Both the position numbers and the translations under genes were made by a program. Below are positions 47,911 to 61,111 of a stretch of 64,000 bases of DNA, piece after piece. The stretch spans positions 1 to 64,000 of the forward strand of contig JAMPIV010017826.1 of the NCBI GenBank assembly GCA_024509875.1, written 5' to 3'. The DNA is from Oreohelix idahoensis (Eukaryota; Mollusca; Gastropoda; Stylommatophora; Oreohelicidae). The stretch's first letter is position 1. Each line of letters starts with the position of its first letter. Below the pieces are notes generated by a model, which was not told the origin of the DNA, searched no databases, and saw only the letters and a program-made list of their open reading frames with translations.

Positions 47911-48610
47911 GTTCTGTATCATGGTCAGTTCCTTTTGGCCAACATCCCGTGGCAAAATATTCATAGGTTAACTAGGCTGCTTACTCCGGTTGCCAGTTAA
48001 TAATAGCCCTTTTTTCCACTAGACTTACTGCCACTGCTAGTTTTGAAATATCCTCCTTACGCTAGACTTACATCTGCTGCTAGTCGTCTAATATCCTTGT
48101 TACACTAGGCTTACGTCTGCCGCTAGCTATATAATATTCGTTTTACACTAGTCTTACTCCTACTGCTAGTTACAACTGTACATTTGGCATACACTGCCAG
48201 GCTAATCTGCCATAATTACAAACTGCGTTAATAACGAGACGACTTACGTTTAATCCAAGAACACACTGCTAAATAGGCTTTCCAGCCACACATATATCTT
48301 CAGTGGACAATGCCACACATATCCTAGTGGTTATACCACACATATCATAGTGGCTAGGCCACACTTGTAAAAACACGCTGCCGTTAGGGTCAAAACCCAC
48401 GATTCGAATGACGTTACTAAGTCCTACGCGTAATGCATAGAGATATGCATTCTATGTCGTTAATATTCATTTGCGGTGTTCCATGGTGCACCCATTCGAG
48501 TCGGCCAAACTCAAATGCCTGCACACATGCAACAACTCCCGACATCATCGATCATTAATATATTCATTTGAGGAATGCGCCATGCAGCAGACATGAAGCA
48601 ATCCTCAACA
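47839..48610 (-). mobile_element. 5' LTR of element A, outer part
   Basis: Begins with the rest of the (TA)n tract (47839-47903), then matches 34725-35422, including the CTAG-rich tandem units, and ends CAATCCTCAACA. Confidence 0.9.
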
Positions 48611-48615
48611 GGGAC
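48611..48615 (-). repeat. target-site duplication of element A, right
   Basis: GGGAC, matching 34210-34214. Confidence 0.85.
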
Positions 48616-49432
48616 TTCAACTTATTGTCTGTTTGATACAGGTTTGAGTTTTGATTGTATTGTCGCAAGGCATTTGGTCAAACCTGGTCAAGAGACAGAA
48701 GAAAACGTCAAATTATGTGGAGTTTTGAAAGGTGATGCACCCATAACTCTTCCCAACGCACTGATGGAAATACACTCGGATTTCGTCCAAGGTGTTATTA
48801 AAGCGGCTATAATGGATGATCCGATCTACCCAGTCATACTTGGTTGTAGATATGTGTTTATATGGAGACCGAAAGAGCCGATTGTGGCAGCAGTAACCAC
48901 AAGAGGGCAAACCAAAAAGGAAAAGGAGCCTGCACATAATATGTTACCTAAAGAACTAAAAGAGGCGCAGCAAAAGGACCCTACATTGGAGCCTTGCTTT
49001 AGAAAACTGCCCATGGCCAAGGACCCCAGACACAACGGAGACATTCTTTTCTAAGGATGGAGTGCTGTATCGGGCACCCTCATTTTCACTATTAACGGAC
49101 ATATGGGACAAAACGCCACTATTCAGCGAATATCGACTCACTATTGGTGGCCAGGAATGAACACTGATATCATCGGATATGTGAAATCCTGCGCCAAGTG
49201 CCAACGTGTGGCACTTAAGCATTTGATACCCCCAGTTCCCATGGGAGAAATGCCAATAGTGGGGACACCATTTGAACGGGTAGCAGTCGACATTATAGGA
49301 CCTAAGGAAAGGACTAAAAGAAGAAACAAGTTTACAATCAATCTCGCTTACCCAATCGTGGTGTTGATATCCCTTGGGAAAAAAAATACAATAGTTCCTG
49401 AACCTGTACTGTCAGGTGGGTTGTCAAATTAG
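48611..49432 (+). pseudogene. element D: protease and integrase fragment of an older Ty3/gypsy relative
   Basis: The protease has CLFDTGLSFDCIV (DTG) and IYPVILGCRY. A linker with VTTRGQ and AQQKDPTL is followed at once by integrase sequence: KDGVLYRAPS in another frame, then HYWWPGMNTDIIGY, VKSCAKCQR and FERVAVDIIGP (first catalytic Asp). The frame is lost soon after. No RT lies between protease and integrase, as in elements C and A, so D is probably a third GMR1-type element, although a deletion in a standard element would look the same. The protease start lies left of element A. Confidence 0.75.
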
Positions 49433-52400
49433 CCCCAGTCCAGCCTATATATCGAATAATAATTACAAGATGGACGCCAAATTTGGTGGTGTAATTTTTC
49501 CTGGATAAAACAAAGGTCACCGCGAATAGTTACTGAAGCAAGACGTGCTCTGGACGTTCACAGTTGCAAAATGAGAAAAATAATTCCATTATTGCGAAAC
49601 ATCTGGTTACTACGAAAAAAACGTTACAATATGTAAAAAGAAAATGATGATGGTAAATCCTATCGGCTGGCTCGATGGTGAGTGCCGATTTTGAAACACC
49701 GTAACTTTCTGGATCGCACCGTTGATATGGCTGTCAAACGTCAGGAATATATGATCTTTCGTATGCCCATTGGGCTGGAAAAATTGAATAAATAAATCTG
49801 GGTAAGGTACAGTCAAGTTAAGATTTAATATTAAAGTTTATTGGTCTCTTTGGCCCAACCGGTTCACGAAGGAACTTGGCACTTGTAAGCCAAGAAGAAG
49901 ACACCATTTATCCTTCACTGAATGAAGAAAGAGGACCGAACTAGCCCAAAAAAGTCGAAGACCCAAATTAAGACCGCTGGCCGCTGGTTTTTGATCATGT
50001 ACTATTTAGGAAGAAAAGAACATTTATGAAAAATGAAATGCTACTATCCTATCCACATGTACGTTTTCCGCTGTGGCACGTCGGGAAGAAAAGGTATGCG
50101 CCCTCCCCCGTTATTGCCCGCGAGAAAGTGAAAAGCGCACAAAGTCAATTGTTATTTAATTTATCCATACGCGCACGTTAACAAAAATCGCCTGTCACTA
50201 CTAGCTATTTGATTTGCCGGCGTCTGTTGTTTAGTCACATGATATTAACACTAGTCACTTATATAATTTCACACAATGAAACATAATGTGAATTCTATTC
50301 TGTCCCTCATCCGTCACGCGTAATAATCCCAGTCAGCTAAACCGTATCTTCTTGTGTAAGAAAGTGGGGTGATGGAATTTACATTAAACTGAACAACTGG
50401 CAAGAAAATATCTACGCGTTATGTTATTTCTTTAGCTTTAACGCAAGGGAATCACAGTGAATTAAAATAGTAAACGTAACACATTTTAACACTTAAGCAC
50501 AATTTCTATTACCACAAATCAGAAAATGAAATCCCCAGAGACAATTTAACACATTTAGCGAAGAATGGTTCTAGTCTGGGGTGTTTTAGATTATCCAAAA
50601 TTTTCTGAGCGACTCTGATAACTGATCTGGAGAGAACGCAGTATATATACAGATCATGGTGTTATTATCACTAGAGAATGTTATAATTCACACATTCTGC
50701 ATAGCAGAGAAATCAGGAAACTGCGTTTCTCGGATCAAAGGTTTTATCGTTCGCTCAACTCATCGATGCTAACCGACATCAGAAGACTGGCCGTGCAAGG
50801 GGCCTATCTTAGATTTCGTTCCCTTTCGCAGATCAAACAATTTACCTCCCCCTGAACGTACGAACATCAAAGGTGGTCGGGAAAATATTATCGCCCCTGT
50901 TTCTCTTCACACAGTACGTTATTTCCACGTGCATCTGTCTAATGACCGATAATTGGCAGATCAGCTCGCGTGAGAAACTCAGGTAAGCAAACGTGATTCT
51001 CTCCCCTGTTAAGACTGGATGGTTGCGAAAAGTTGGTAAACAACTCTGTTGTTATGTTCCCAGAAAAAAAGGGTGTGGATTCAAAGGTGAGTCATACAAA
51101 CATAAAATTGCGTGGTTTGGCTAAGCAAATTGTAGACACTAGATGGGAAAGAAACGGCTGTCAGATTACTGTAAGCTATATTTCCATTATACGTCACAAA
51201 CTGGAGCCAGGCAAAATATAGATCTATCAATCAATATTCTCCACTTCTATCATTACTGAGTTCTGTGTTAATAATCTATCAGCTTGTTAAATCACTATGT
51301 CTGGAATATACAATATGAGTGTTTATTAGTGAACTATTATTGATAATTATTTAGATGCACACGATGTCAATTTGTCTGTTTGGGGAAAATTATTTCCATA
51401 TTGTCCATGATTAACCAAGCATGAATGATTGAAGCGGAACAGTAACGGAAGAGTAACTTTCGCTCGGCTTAAGTATTTGTGACGAAATGGACGACCTCTA
51501 TCGATCTTTGGTTCTTTTCGGCAGTATTGGTACATTTGTGGGAATGATTTTTATTATGTGCTGTCAATTATCGCACTTTTCTGTCTTTCTTTCTTTCGTT
51601 ATTTTTCTACTTAGTAGCAGCTATTTGATTTTATCAAACTACCCTGTATGGGGATAAATATCACATTTGCAAGGAATGCTACTCAGATTTGTGGTTATAG
51701 GCGCGGCAGATTTACACGTACATCGGTCTGCGCTATCGGCTTAAATCTCCGATAAGATACGGAGTTTGCGAACTCATACGACAGATAATGAGATTACTGT
51801 TTGTGTGACACCTCTGGGCAGACAAGTGTGATATAATCGTTTCCGGTCACTTGGTTAAAAGTAATCATGGATTTATTACATTTTAGACAATATGAGACTA
51901 CAAATGTGTTTCTGAGAGTGTATGCAAGACATCATATTACCATATTTGGGAGACGTGACCTTTTGCAAAATTTTTCCATGTAGGAAATATTTTGAAAGTG
52001 CCACACCCGACATGTTTGAAATGATTGGATCTTTCTGCTTAGATTCATAACAACATTGAGAGGGAATATAGGCTGACCATTTCGCAGTTGTATATCAATG
52101 TGAATTTCAAGCTCGCCAAGACCTCAGACCTCGCCAGAGTAAAGACTAGATTCATAATTCCTATTTGTTAACCAGACCTTTTATTGGAGAACCAGATAAA
52201 ACTTACAAAGCACAGGAAAACTCTTTCAAAATTTTTATAAGGAACACTGGGACTAGGAAGCTGAAAAAAACACGGAGTCAGAAGGGGCAATCTATTGTAA
52301 AGTTAAAGACATCCCAGACGCGTGTAAGAGAACAATTCGTCTCTTTTATTCATCTAAGCATACAAGTCTGTAGCCAGGATTGGTTTATTGGTGGTACCAG

Positions 52401-52574
52401 CAGAAGGTACTATCTCTGGAACCAAGTGAAGGTAGAAGTGGACTGACGTTTTGCGAGACGCCATCATAAGAGGGTCTTATAGACAGACGCAGAACCAATT
52501 TAGCCGTTACTCCTTGAACGTTCTGGGAACGTGCGGTGCCTGAACCTTGACCAGAGACGAGCTAGAGCAGAGTG
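49433..52574. other. 3.1 kb with no recognised gene
   Basis: Several short frames (for example 51033-51221 and 52165-52446) show no domain. No LTR, TIR, tRNA head or exon signature was found. GC content and texture look like ordinary non-coding DNA. Confidence 0.5.
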
Positions 52575-53165
52575 GAAGGATCTGACCCAGCGGAAGAAGA
52601 AACTACCATTGGCAGCTAAGTGACAATATCCGCTGCCAAAAGTGACCTCCTTTATTCATTTAAATCCCAATCAAGTGATGAAACCTTTTCCATAACTATT
52701 CAATTTATTTTCAAACTGTTAAAACTTAAGTGATTATTAAATTTATGTTATTTGTAACGCTACAAATTTAACTTTGATTTAATCCTTTTAAATGTACTAC
52801 ATGTTTGTCTCAGTCAAAGTTGCTAAACACACACTCTAAGGAGAGCTATACATATATATTGTAATAATAATAAATTCCAATGATTAACTCAGGGGTGGGG
52901 GGCTTAACGAGCTAGAATAAACCACTGCTAAATTCTTCATAAAAGTATCGGCATATTACAGAATTAACGTGCTCAGCGACAGCCAGCATTGTTTTCGCTT
53001 ATCTGAATATCTTATGAAGACTCCCATGTGATAGAAGTTTTACTACTCTTCTATCGACATTTCTGCCAAGAGTAATCTTGTGTAAAAATAGACTCCATTG
53101 AAGCCTATAATAGATGCTCTTGAGTTTTGGCCACTGTTGGACCACTACTGCAAAGAAGGGGAGGC
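52575..53165 (+). repeat. left arm of a diverged inverted repeat
   Basis: Reverse complement of 53850-54480. Matching blocks include ACTGTTAAAACTTAAG, AAATGTACTACATG, GGGCTTAACGAGCTA, ATTGTTTTCGCTTATCTG and GCTCTTGAGTTTTGGCCACT. Confidence 0.8.
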
Positions 53166-53849
53166 AATACCGTCACAGTATTGATAAGCCCTCGCTGACA
53201 ATGTAAACAAACAATAACAGCCCGAGGTATATTAGTAATAATGAGGTTTACATTGTAAGTCGGGGAGGATAGGGAGAACACATGTACTACTCGAACCGTG
53301 AGTTGCGTTACAGGCAGCACGTACCTGCTTTGGTCAGGGACACATAATTATCTGGTGGTCAGAAAATAGAAAGGGGAGGGAATAAGAAGTTCACCTCAGC
53401 AGGAAACTTACGAAGCTTCCAATATGTGTATTTTTTCAGTCTAAATGGTGAAGACTAGAAAGTCCTAATGCATTACCAACCAAATGGGCTGAAGTACGAG
53501 ACTGTAGTGAACAGAGATTTGCACTATAGTCCATACAATCATGAGGATAGACCAATGCCGAGGCAACCCATTGAGTAAAAAACGCCAACATCAACTTCAG
53601 AAGACCAACACATCTTTCAAAAGCTGAGTAAGAAACAACATCTTAGTACGTTCCCCTTCTTGAGAAGTTTGGAAACAGAGCGCCAACATCACAACGTTGC
53701 TCCAAGTCCCCTCGGTCCTTTCAATGATTGTTGTCCCTCCCAGCGGACTCTGGGTCGTCCAGGTCTTGGCCTGCCCCCCAATGTAACACTAAAATGTGCA
53801 TAATTTGTGACGTTATTGACGGAATCGCCCATGCTTTGTCACCTCAACC
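53166..53849. other. spacer of the inverted repeat
   Basis: No gene. GCTTTGGTCAGGGACA near 53321 recurs at 54687 in the same orientation, followed in both by TAATT.ATCT..GGTGGTCA. Confidence 0.5.
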
Positions 53850-54480
53850 ACTTTCCTCAGGGATCCAACAGTGGCCAAAACTCAAGAGCATATATAATAT
53901 GGGCTTCAAAGATAAGACATATTGGCCTGTTGTGCCTTTGCACATGCCTCCTTACGGCCTACTCCTTGGCAGAGATGTAGATATAATATGAAGGGTCTAC
54001 CTTTGCAATGATAGATAGAAGGGTAATGATACTTCTATCACAAAGGGAGTCTTCACAAGATATCCAGATAAGCGAAAACAATGCTGCTTTGGCTGAGCAT
54101 GTTAATTCTAGAATCTGCCGACAACTTTTTTGAAGAATTAAGTAAGGATTAGATTTAGCTCGTTAAGCCCCCCCACCTCTGATTTACTCAGTGGAATTCT
54201 TATTATTCTGGTATAGCTCTGTTTAGAATGTGTGTAGTAAATTGACTGGAACAAACATGCAGTACATTTAAAAGGATTAAATTGAAGTTAAATTTGTAAA
54301 ATTACAAATAACACAATTTAATAATCCCTTCAGTTTTAACAGTTTGAAAATAATTGAATAGTTTAGAAGAAATGTTTCATCAATGATTGATAGTAGAGTC
54401 GATGAAAAAATGTTCACTTTTGACATTTTGCGTATGCAAATATTTCTGCACTTAGCTGCAATAGTAGCTTTCTGCTCCCC
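53850..54480 (-). repeat. right arm of the inverted repeat
   Basis: Counterpart of 52575-53165 at roughly 75-80 percent identity by eye. It has about 30-60 extra bases near 53925-53975. Its open frame (53728-53991) has no known domain. Confidence 0.8.
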
Positions 54481-54759
54481 GTTTCCCTGATGAGTCTACA
54501 AAGTTGGTCCCCTTCTGCTTTTACACTGCTTACGCTCGTCGCTGGGTTAAGGTGGGTGGGTCAGGTGTATTTGTCTATTTTTCCCATATTCATTTATCTC
54601 CTAAATGTCCAAAGTCCCCACTTTTATTATAGAGTCTACAAAGTTGTATTGTGTACATCCGGGGTCAGCACTTCCTTTTCAGCCATGCTTTGGTCAGGGA
54701 CAGGTTTTATAATTTATCTATGGTGGTCATTTAAAATAGCCTTTTACTTTCTTTCTTTT

Positions 54760-54790
54760 CCTGACGAAAGGCCTTTGGCCCTAAGAGATT
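54760..54790 (+). other. second degenerate hammerhead-like motif
   Basis: CTGACGA, AA, GGCC, TTT, GGCC, then CTAAG. The 3' core is lost. T-rich sequence surrounds both this and the copy at 13573. Confidence 0.3.
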
Positions 54791-57700
54791 GTGTGTTTTC
54801 CTCCGCTTGGATTTTTTTTTCAAACCAACTCCAGTCTTAAGTCAATCCTCGGCTCACGGAACGGTTTTTTGCTGTACCAGATGTCAATTAAAAGAGAATA
54901 AAGAGACAAATTGGCCTCTAACGCGCGTCTCGGGTGTCGTTGTTTGAACAATAGATTCCCTCTCTGACTCCGTGTGGTTTCCTTCAGTTTCCCCAGACAG
55001 CGACTTTCCTTATTAAAATGAAAGTGATTTCCTGGACTGTTTTTATAAGCCCCGATAAATACTCAAATAAAAGGTGTCCGGTCTGATAAAAGGGAATTCT
55101 GAATTCTAGGCTTCACTCTGGCAAAGTCTGGTGTCTTGGCAAGCGATCTTCACAGTAATTTTTCACAGTGAAGGAACACTGAACAAACGCCAGGTTATAT
55201 TCACGGTCCTACCCCGCTCTGTTTGTTATGGAGCTCAAATTATCAGCCAATCTGATTTGCATAATTTGCATGACTCATCTAGTGCAAAATTTCAAACATT
55301 ACTTTTCTGAAAATGGGCTGTAAACATACGATTGCCCTGTGTACCAACTCACAAACTCATCGGTAACCTCACACGACAATATGTGTAAGACGTAATACTT
55401 ACTCTTTTCAGATAAAGTAATGTCGTCGTTACGAGCGGGACAGGAAGTGATTATGTCATAATTTGTCTGTCCGAATGTGTTGCTCAGACGAGTAATCTCT
55501 TACCTGTCCCGTACTCTGGCCTTATCAGTGAAACTGGGCCTCGCCTAGCAAATACACTGGGGCGACTAGTGTTAATCTTATCTCAGCCGCTCCTTGCAAA
55601 TATTATGTGTATCATCAGCCAGGGTGTCAAATATCTGACCAAATCAAATAACTTCTACTTAGCAGAGAACGAAAGAAAGTGTGACAAATGGAAAGCGCGC
55701 AATAACATCAGTACAGCAAATGTAACTGATTACTGCCGTAGTGAAACAGAGATCTAGAAGGGCCGCCCCATTCTGTCACAATAATACCGGTGTAACAATC
55801 ATTCTGTATAGTGGGATTCTATATGTTTGTTTTTACCTTTCGAATAATTAAGCCAACCGTGTCTGCTTTACTTTGTAACTTGTCAGATGTATGGATGTTG
55901 TCTTCAATGTGGTAATACGTTTGATTAGACAATTTCTTTGATCTTTTACCTGGGGGCTCGAGCCGAAAATAATTGTAAGTAAAATAACAAATAAATTAAT
56001 CAAGGAAGGGGTAGAAGATCAAAAACAATAACAGTTTTGTACTAAACAGTGACTAGTAAAATATATGATGATGTTTAGGTGCCAATCCCCTGTCATTTGA
56101 GTCTTTATTTTAACTCAAGAGAGAGAGAGAGCAGCAGAAAAAGCTAAACTATTCTGAAAAATAAGAGAGCTAGGCCGATGGTCATGTTCAGATTAAGCGA
56201 GAGAGTATTGAGATTACGTTTAGCATGTAGATTAAACTATTTGAATACTCGAAAAATAGTAATCACGTCCTTTTTCACCGTACACACTTTAGGTTTTTGT
56301 CTGAAAATAGGCGCATCACGTTTTTGAAAAATAGTCTTTTAGAAACTCCACTCAATGATGGAAACAAGTATTCTAGATTGTTTGTATCATGTATAGAAAA
56401 GTGAAATGTTTTTGAAACATGTAAACTATTTGTGCCGATGTGTATGCAGATAAATGTTGGTCAGCACATTCATAACGTTGAAAATGAAGGCCCTTGATAT
56501 ACCTTTCTCTCATTCCTTTTCGGAACTCAGATCGGTTAATAATTTATGTAAATGGGCCCGGCTCACAATAACCCTATAATTTGTTATATATTTTGAGAAT
56601 GAAAGTGTGTGCTTTTGAAATTTGTAATGATGATCTAGCAATATAGATAGAGGTGAAGTATGTAAATATGAGTTATTTTCATTATATTATCCTAGAGAAA
56701 AAAATGTTTGATTTAATTAACCAATAACAAATAGAAGTAATGGAAAAAACAATTACTAATAATGAAACACAAAAATGATTACTAATCTTTTAAAATTTAC
56801 TAACCTCCTTTTCCCTTCGCAAAATCTTTAGGAATACTATATAAGATTAAATTCCTCGGGTATGAATATTATAAATCCACACAGAAATGAAATTTTAAAA
56901 AAGGTTGTGAACAGGCAATGCTCTTGGAAACTCTATGCTCCGCGTGTGGTGGAAAATCCGTAACAGACTTCTGGCGAACATGTCGTTATATTTTGGGTTG
57001 CCAATATGTGAGAAGTCGTGGACTGTGTTATATGGCTCCGTCCTCTAATCTAGTAACCAGGCGCCCATCTAGCCCTGCGACGAGCTACGAAGACGGAATA
57101 GTGAGGAATAAGATAAAAGAAAGTCAACTATTGATATTAGATATGAAACGCATGAGGCCACTTTTGTGTCTTCAGTCTTGCAGAAGTCTGAATCTACACA
57201 TTACTTGTTTGCGTCTATCCAGAAAGAAGCTAACAAAGCGTACGTCCGGATAGCATAATTCACAAGATAGGACATCATACACTTCCTAAGTTACCAGGAA
57301 GATTTCCACGCCTGCGTCAGTAAGCGTTTGTGGCGATGCATTTATTCGCCTGTTTCTCAAGTTCCCACACGTTGGTTTGCAACAATAAATAAACAATTTT
57401 TTTACGTCATTTGTTTAAAGCTTAACCGTCCATAGCAACGGTTGCTAAGGAAATGTATATTTGTAAAACAAACAGATACAGAGTCAAAAAGCATAATAAA
57501 ACAGCTCGGAAAGTTGTGGAAGTTATATTTTGTTTCAATGGATAATGTTTAAAGATATTAATAAGTTATAATTTATTATTAACATTATTATTTTAATTGT
57601 AAAGAATATATTATAACGCATGATGTGCGATTTTAAAATATTACATTTAGTTTCTCAAACAGTGTGTTACATTCTTTCATTACAGATCCAAATGCTATAA

Positions 57701-60407
57701 TGATTTGGATGGTGGAGCCCCTATGTCAATTCCAAAGTTTTTGCCCTGTCGAAAGGCTGGGGTTCATCTGAAGGAGAAAATACTAAAGACAGAAGATGTC
57801 CGGATATAGTAATTATGAAAATTAAACACGCTTGTGTACTTTTCTACACGTAGTTTTATTACAAACAAATACTATTATGGTCCATGAATCAGTGTACATC
57901 TGGATTTTTATGAAGACATTTTTTTATAACTTCTTCACAAGATATGCCTCGATGTATGGTCCATCACCTTTTCATAAGCCATGACAAAAAAGTTAAACAG
58001 TTATGTGATGGATTCCAATGGAATGAAAACGGAGGTTTTGAGAAGAAATGCAACTATAAATGTAAAGTCCGCTAGGACTGAATCTTATGAATCGTATATC
58101 AACCGCATAAGTACCAATATTGTACAAATAAACCAAGGCCAGCAGACGCTGCCAACTTGGAAAGAAAAAAAGCGTACATCCTAGCTGACGCTGAAAAACA
58201 GGATACCTTATGATTTTAGTTTTACCTTTGTATGGGTAATAGTAGTGGGTTTGTGGGTATTGTAAGAATGTGATATTACTAAAAATATGTATGAGGCCAG
58301 CTTTCCATGTTATAAGAGATAATACAATGTGGTGTGATAGTTATAGATACACCCACAGATATTTAAGCAGAATAATAATATTTAACAAATGTTAAAATAC
58401 ACTGAACTAACTCACGTGTGTAAAATTTTTGATAGAATTATATTACATTTATTTGTTCTGGATCAAGTTTTATGTTGACCAGAACTTGTTTTAAAAGAAG
58501 GATTTAAAATTTATGAAAGAAATGCATGGAATGTTACATAATAAATGCAAGAGTGTACATATATAAGTACTAGACTAGTTAGTTTTATTAAAATGTTCTT
58601 TTAGTCATCTACTTGGGAGGATATTTAATGCTTGTGCTGTTGGGGTGGCCTCATCACACCTGTCTATATTGACTACACAGTGTCCAGTAAATTGCAGGAA
58701 TTTTATGGGGTATTAGTAACTAAAAGGCGTTGGTGAACTTCCAGCAGACCAGAGGCTCACTCATCTTGAAGAAGTAGCTCTGGTGCTGAAATCTGGTGGT
58801 CCCACCTCTCCGTGCTGGCGGGCAATAATAGTGGTCTCTGTCACAACGTACTGCACAGATACACTCGAGTAAAATCACCAACTGGATAGACACCGCCTTG
58901 TTGACAGCTGAAACTCACAGCTCTGCAATCAAAGTATTGGCTATGTGTCAAAATTCTATTCTCTACCCACGTCTGGACACAACACTGACACAACAACCAC
59001 ATCATACAGACAGGTCAGATCTCTCTGACCAAACAGCACATTTACCATGGTGGTTTTACATCAGATAGGTCCTCCCAGACTATAGATTCTGAAAAATATT
59101 TATTAGTTTCCTTCCCTAAAAGTGGATAGGTAATATGTTTCATTATTCTCAACACTTGATCTGTCTTGCCTAACCCTTGCTGGAGTTTATGTACATTGTT
59201 GGTCCCTAGACCCTGACTTGGGCGGGGGGTCTAGAGCAAATCCCTACTTGTTTGTAAGGCTAGATTTCGATATGGCAGTATCAAATCACTCGAACATTAA
59301 ACAATATTCAAAATATGCAAAGAAATAATTTCAATCTTACCAGATTATGAATAAAGAACACAGAAATGCTAGCAAAACTCAGCTGAGCTGCTGGCTATAG
59401 TATGGCGTCCCTGAACTTATCTCACTTTCTTTCATTTGGAAATCACCACACTTTAAAATACTGTGTCTATCATCGAACAACTATTGAGGAATGGCCCCAC
59501 TTGCGCTTCTGAGCGCCGATAAAATGATTGTCTGTGGCCAATCACTGCCTAGGTTTATTTGAATTTCAAATTTCCTACACTAAAGTCATTTCAGTCATGC
59601 TTCAGTCAAGTATGGATTTTTATCTGTTAGTCTGTCCGTCTCTACTTGCGTTTTTACAAAAATGTACTTGATTTTTGAACCAACCTTTCTCTCCCCTCCA
59701 AAATTTTGTCGTTAAAAGTTATATTTAGACACAGCTCCCACCAATGTCCCTTCGCTTCCCTACTAAGTTGATTTGAACACCTGCTTCTCAAGGTCGTGTT
59801 TTTTTTTGTGCAAATAGCGACACTTTTTATTCCATACAGTCTGTCGTTGATGTGAACAACACTGTCTTTTGTCATTATCTTCAATATTATCTATCCGTCT
59901 GTAAAATTAAGAACATATTAGTGCACTGCTCAGAATGGGCCATCCGGCCAGCTAATTTTTATAGTCCTAACATTAATATTACGAAAAAGTTACTTTTTAA
60001 TTTTTGTAATATTCCAAACATCTGTGTTCTGCCGCTGAATTCAAATCAAAGGCTTGGTATCGCAAAAGCGACCAATAAATGACTGTGGCGTAACATATCC
60101 AAGGTCCCTTCTGTCGAGTTCCTTACTTTGTGTCAACTTGGAAACGTGACTTTTCTCCGTTTCCCCCCCAATTGCGTCTCCTTAGCCTTTCTAGTCTCAC
60201 GCAATCTTTCCAGTCATATTTTTTCCTTTTTATCCGCCGTTCCCCTCCTGTCTAGCAAGTCAATTTTTATGGAGGGTGATGACCCGCGGTCTGGGCGATC
60301 ATGTACTATCAGCAGCCTACGCATTATGTTTTTATCCTTACATGTTATCTTTGGAGGTATTTTACCGTTGTATCTCTGTCAATTTCACTACAGGTATCCA
60401 ATGTTTC
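54791..60407. other. 5.6 kb with no recognised gene
   Basis: Short frames at 55569-55757, 56918-57253, 57981-58184 and 59654-59884 show no domain. A splice-acceptor-like TTCTTTCATTACAG ends at about 57686 but no conserved coding sequence follows. A short GA run is at 56116-56132. Confidence 0.5.
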
Positions 60408-60839
60408 CCATTTAGTGTGGCTTATGATGTTGTTATGAGACTAATAAAGTCTCTTACTAATCAAGGTTATCACCTATTTTTTGATAATTTCTACACGTGT
60501 ACAGCTTTTAAAAGAGCTTTTAAAGAAAGGTGTTTATGCATGTGAAACTGTTATATAAAATTGAAAAGGTTTTCCAAAATCTTTAAAAGAAATTAAATTA
60601 TTTGAAAAACAAATCAGCTCGCATTGACATGCGTTGGGTCAGAGAGGGAGATTTTAACAATGCAGTGGAGAGATAATAAAACAATTTCTATCATGTCTAA
60701 TTTTATGACAGCTAATGGATATTCAGAAGCCACTAGAAGAACAAAAGTCAATGGGGAATTTAGACAGTTAAAAGTTAAGCAGCCTAATGTAGTGAAACAA
60801 TATAATACTTATATGGGTGGTTGTGACAGAGTTATGTAA
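60408..60839 (+). pseudogene. piggyBac-type transposase fragment
   Basis: Reads YDVVMRLIKSLTNQGYHLFF, DNFYT (second catalytic Asp of the DDD core), then in another frame GFPKSLKE, then WRDNKTISIMSNFM and VVKQYNTYMGGCDR (third catalytic Asp). These match the piggyBac core in order, about 140 of 550-600 residues. Stops and frame changes near 60540-60600 break it, and the start and end are missing. No TTAA-flanked inverted repeats were found, so the ends are lost. Confidence 0.85.
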
Positions 60840-61111
60840 ATATATTACATACATCAACACGTTTTTCTTCCACCTGGTTTTCACCTTGGCTCGCTTATTA
60901 ATATTCATGTTTTGTTAACGCAGAAGGCATGCGCTTCGATGTCTGTCGAACTCATACTTTAGCCACGCCTATTTTCCTTCTCTATTGTCTTACAGACGCT
61001 AGGAATGTTTACAGACAGAACCATTATCGAGTCCAGAGCCGTTTCCTGAATTATATCGCGAACGATTGGACAACCGTTGTATAGGACAGACAAGACTGTT
61101 TCACGTGTAGA
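60840..61111. other. stretch between piggyBac fragment and LINE tail
   Basis: No recognised feature. Confidence 0.5.

Larger units (their letters stand above)
34215..48610 (-). mobile_element. element A: GMR1-like Ty3/gypsy retrotransposon, reverse strand, with element B nested in it
   Basis: Without element B (41458-47838) it is about 8.0 kb. On the minus strand the LTRs start TGTTGAGG and end CCGTAACA. The order is gag, integrase, RT, RNase H, the same as element C, but the protease and the front half of the RT are missing. The 5-bp duplication GGGAC is intact. It is inserted in element D. Confidence 0.9.

Noticed and set aside
52165..52446. 93-codon plus-strand frame as a host gene
   Set aside because: No domain, no paired splice sites, and the length is expected by chance in this stretch.
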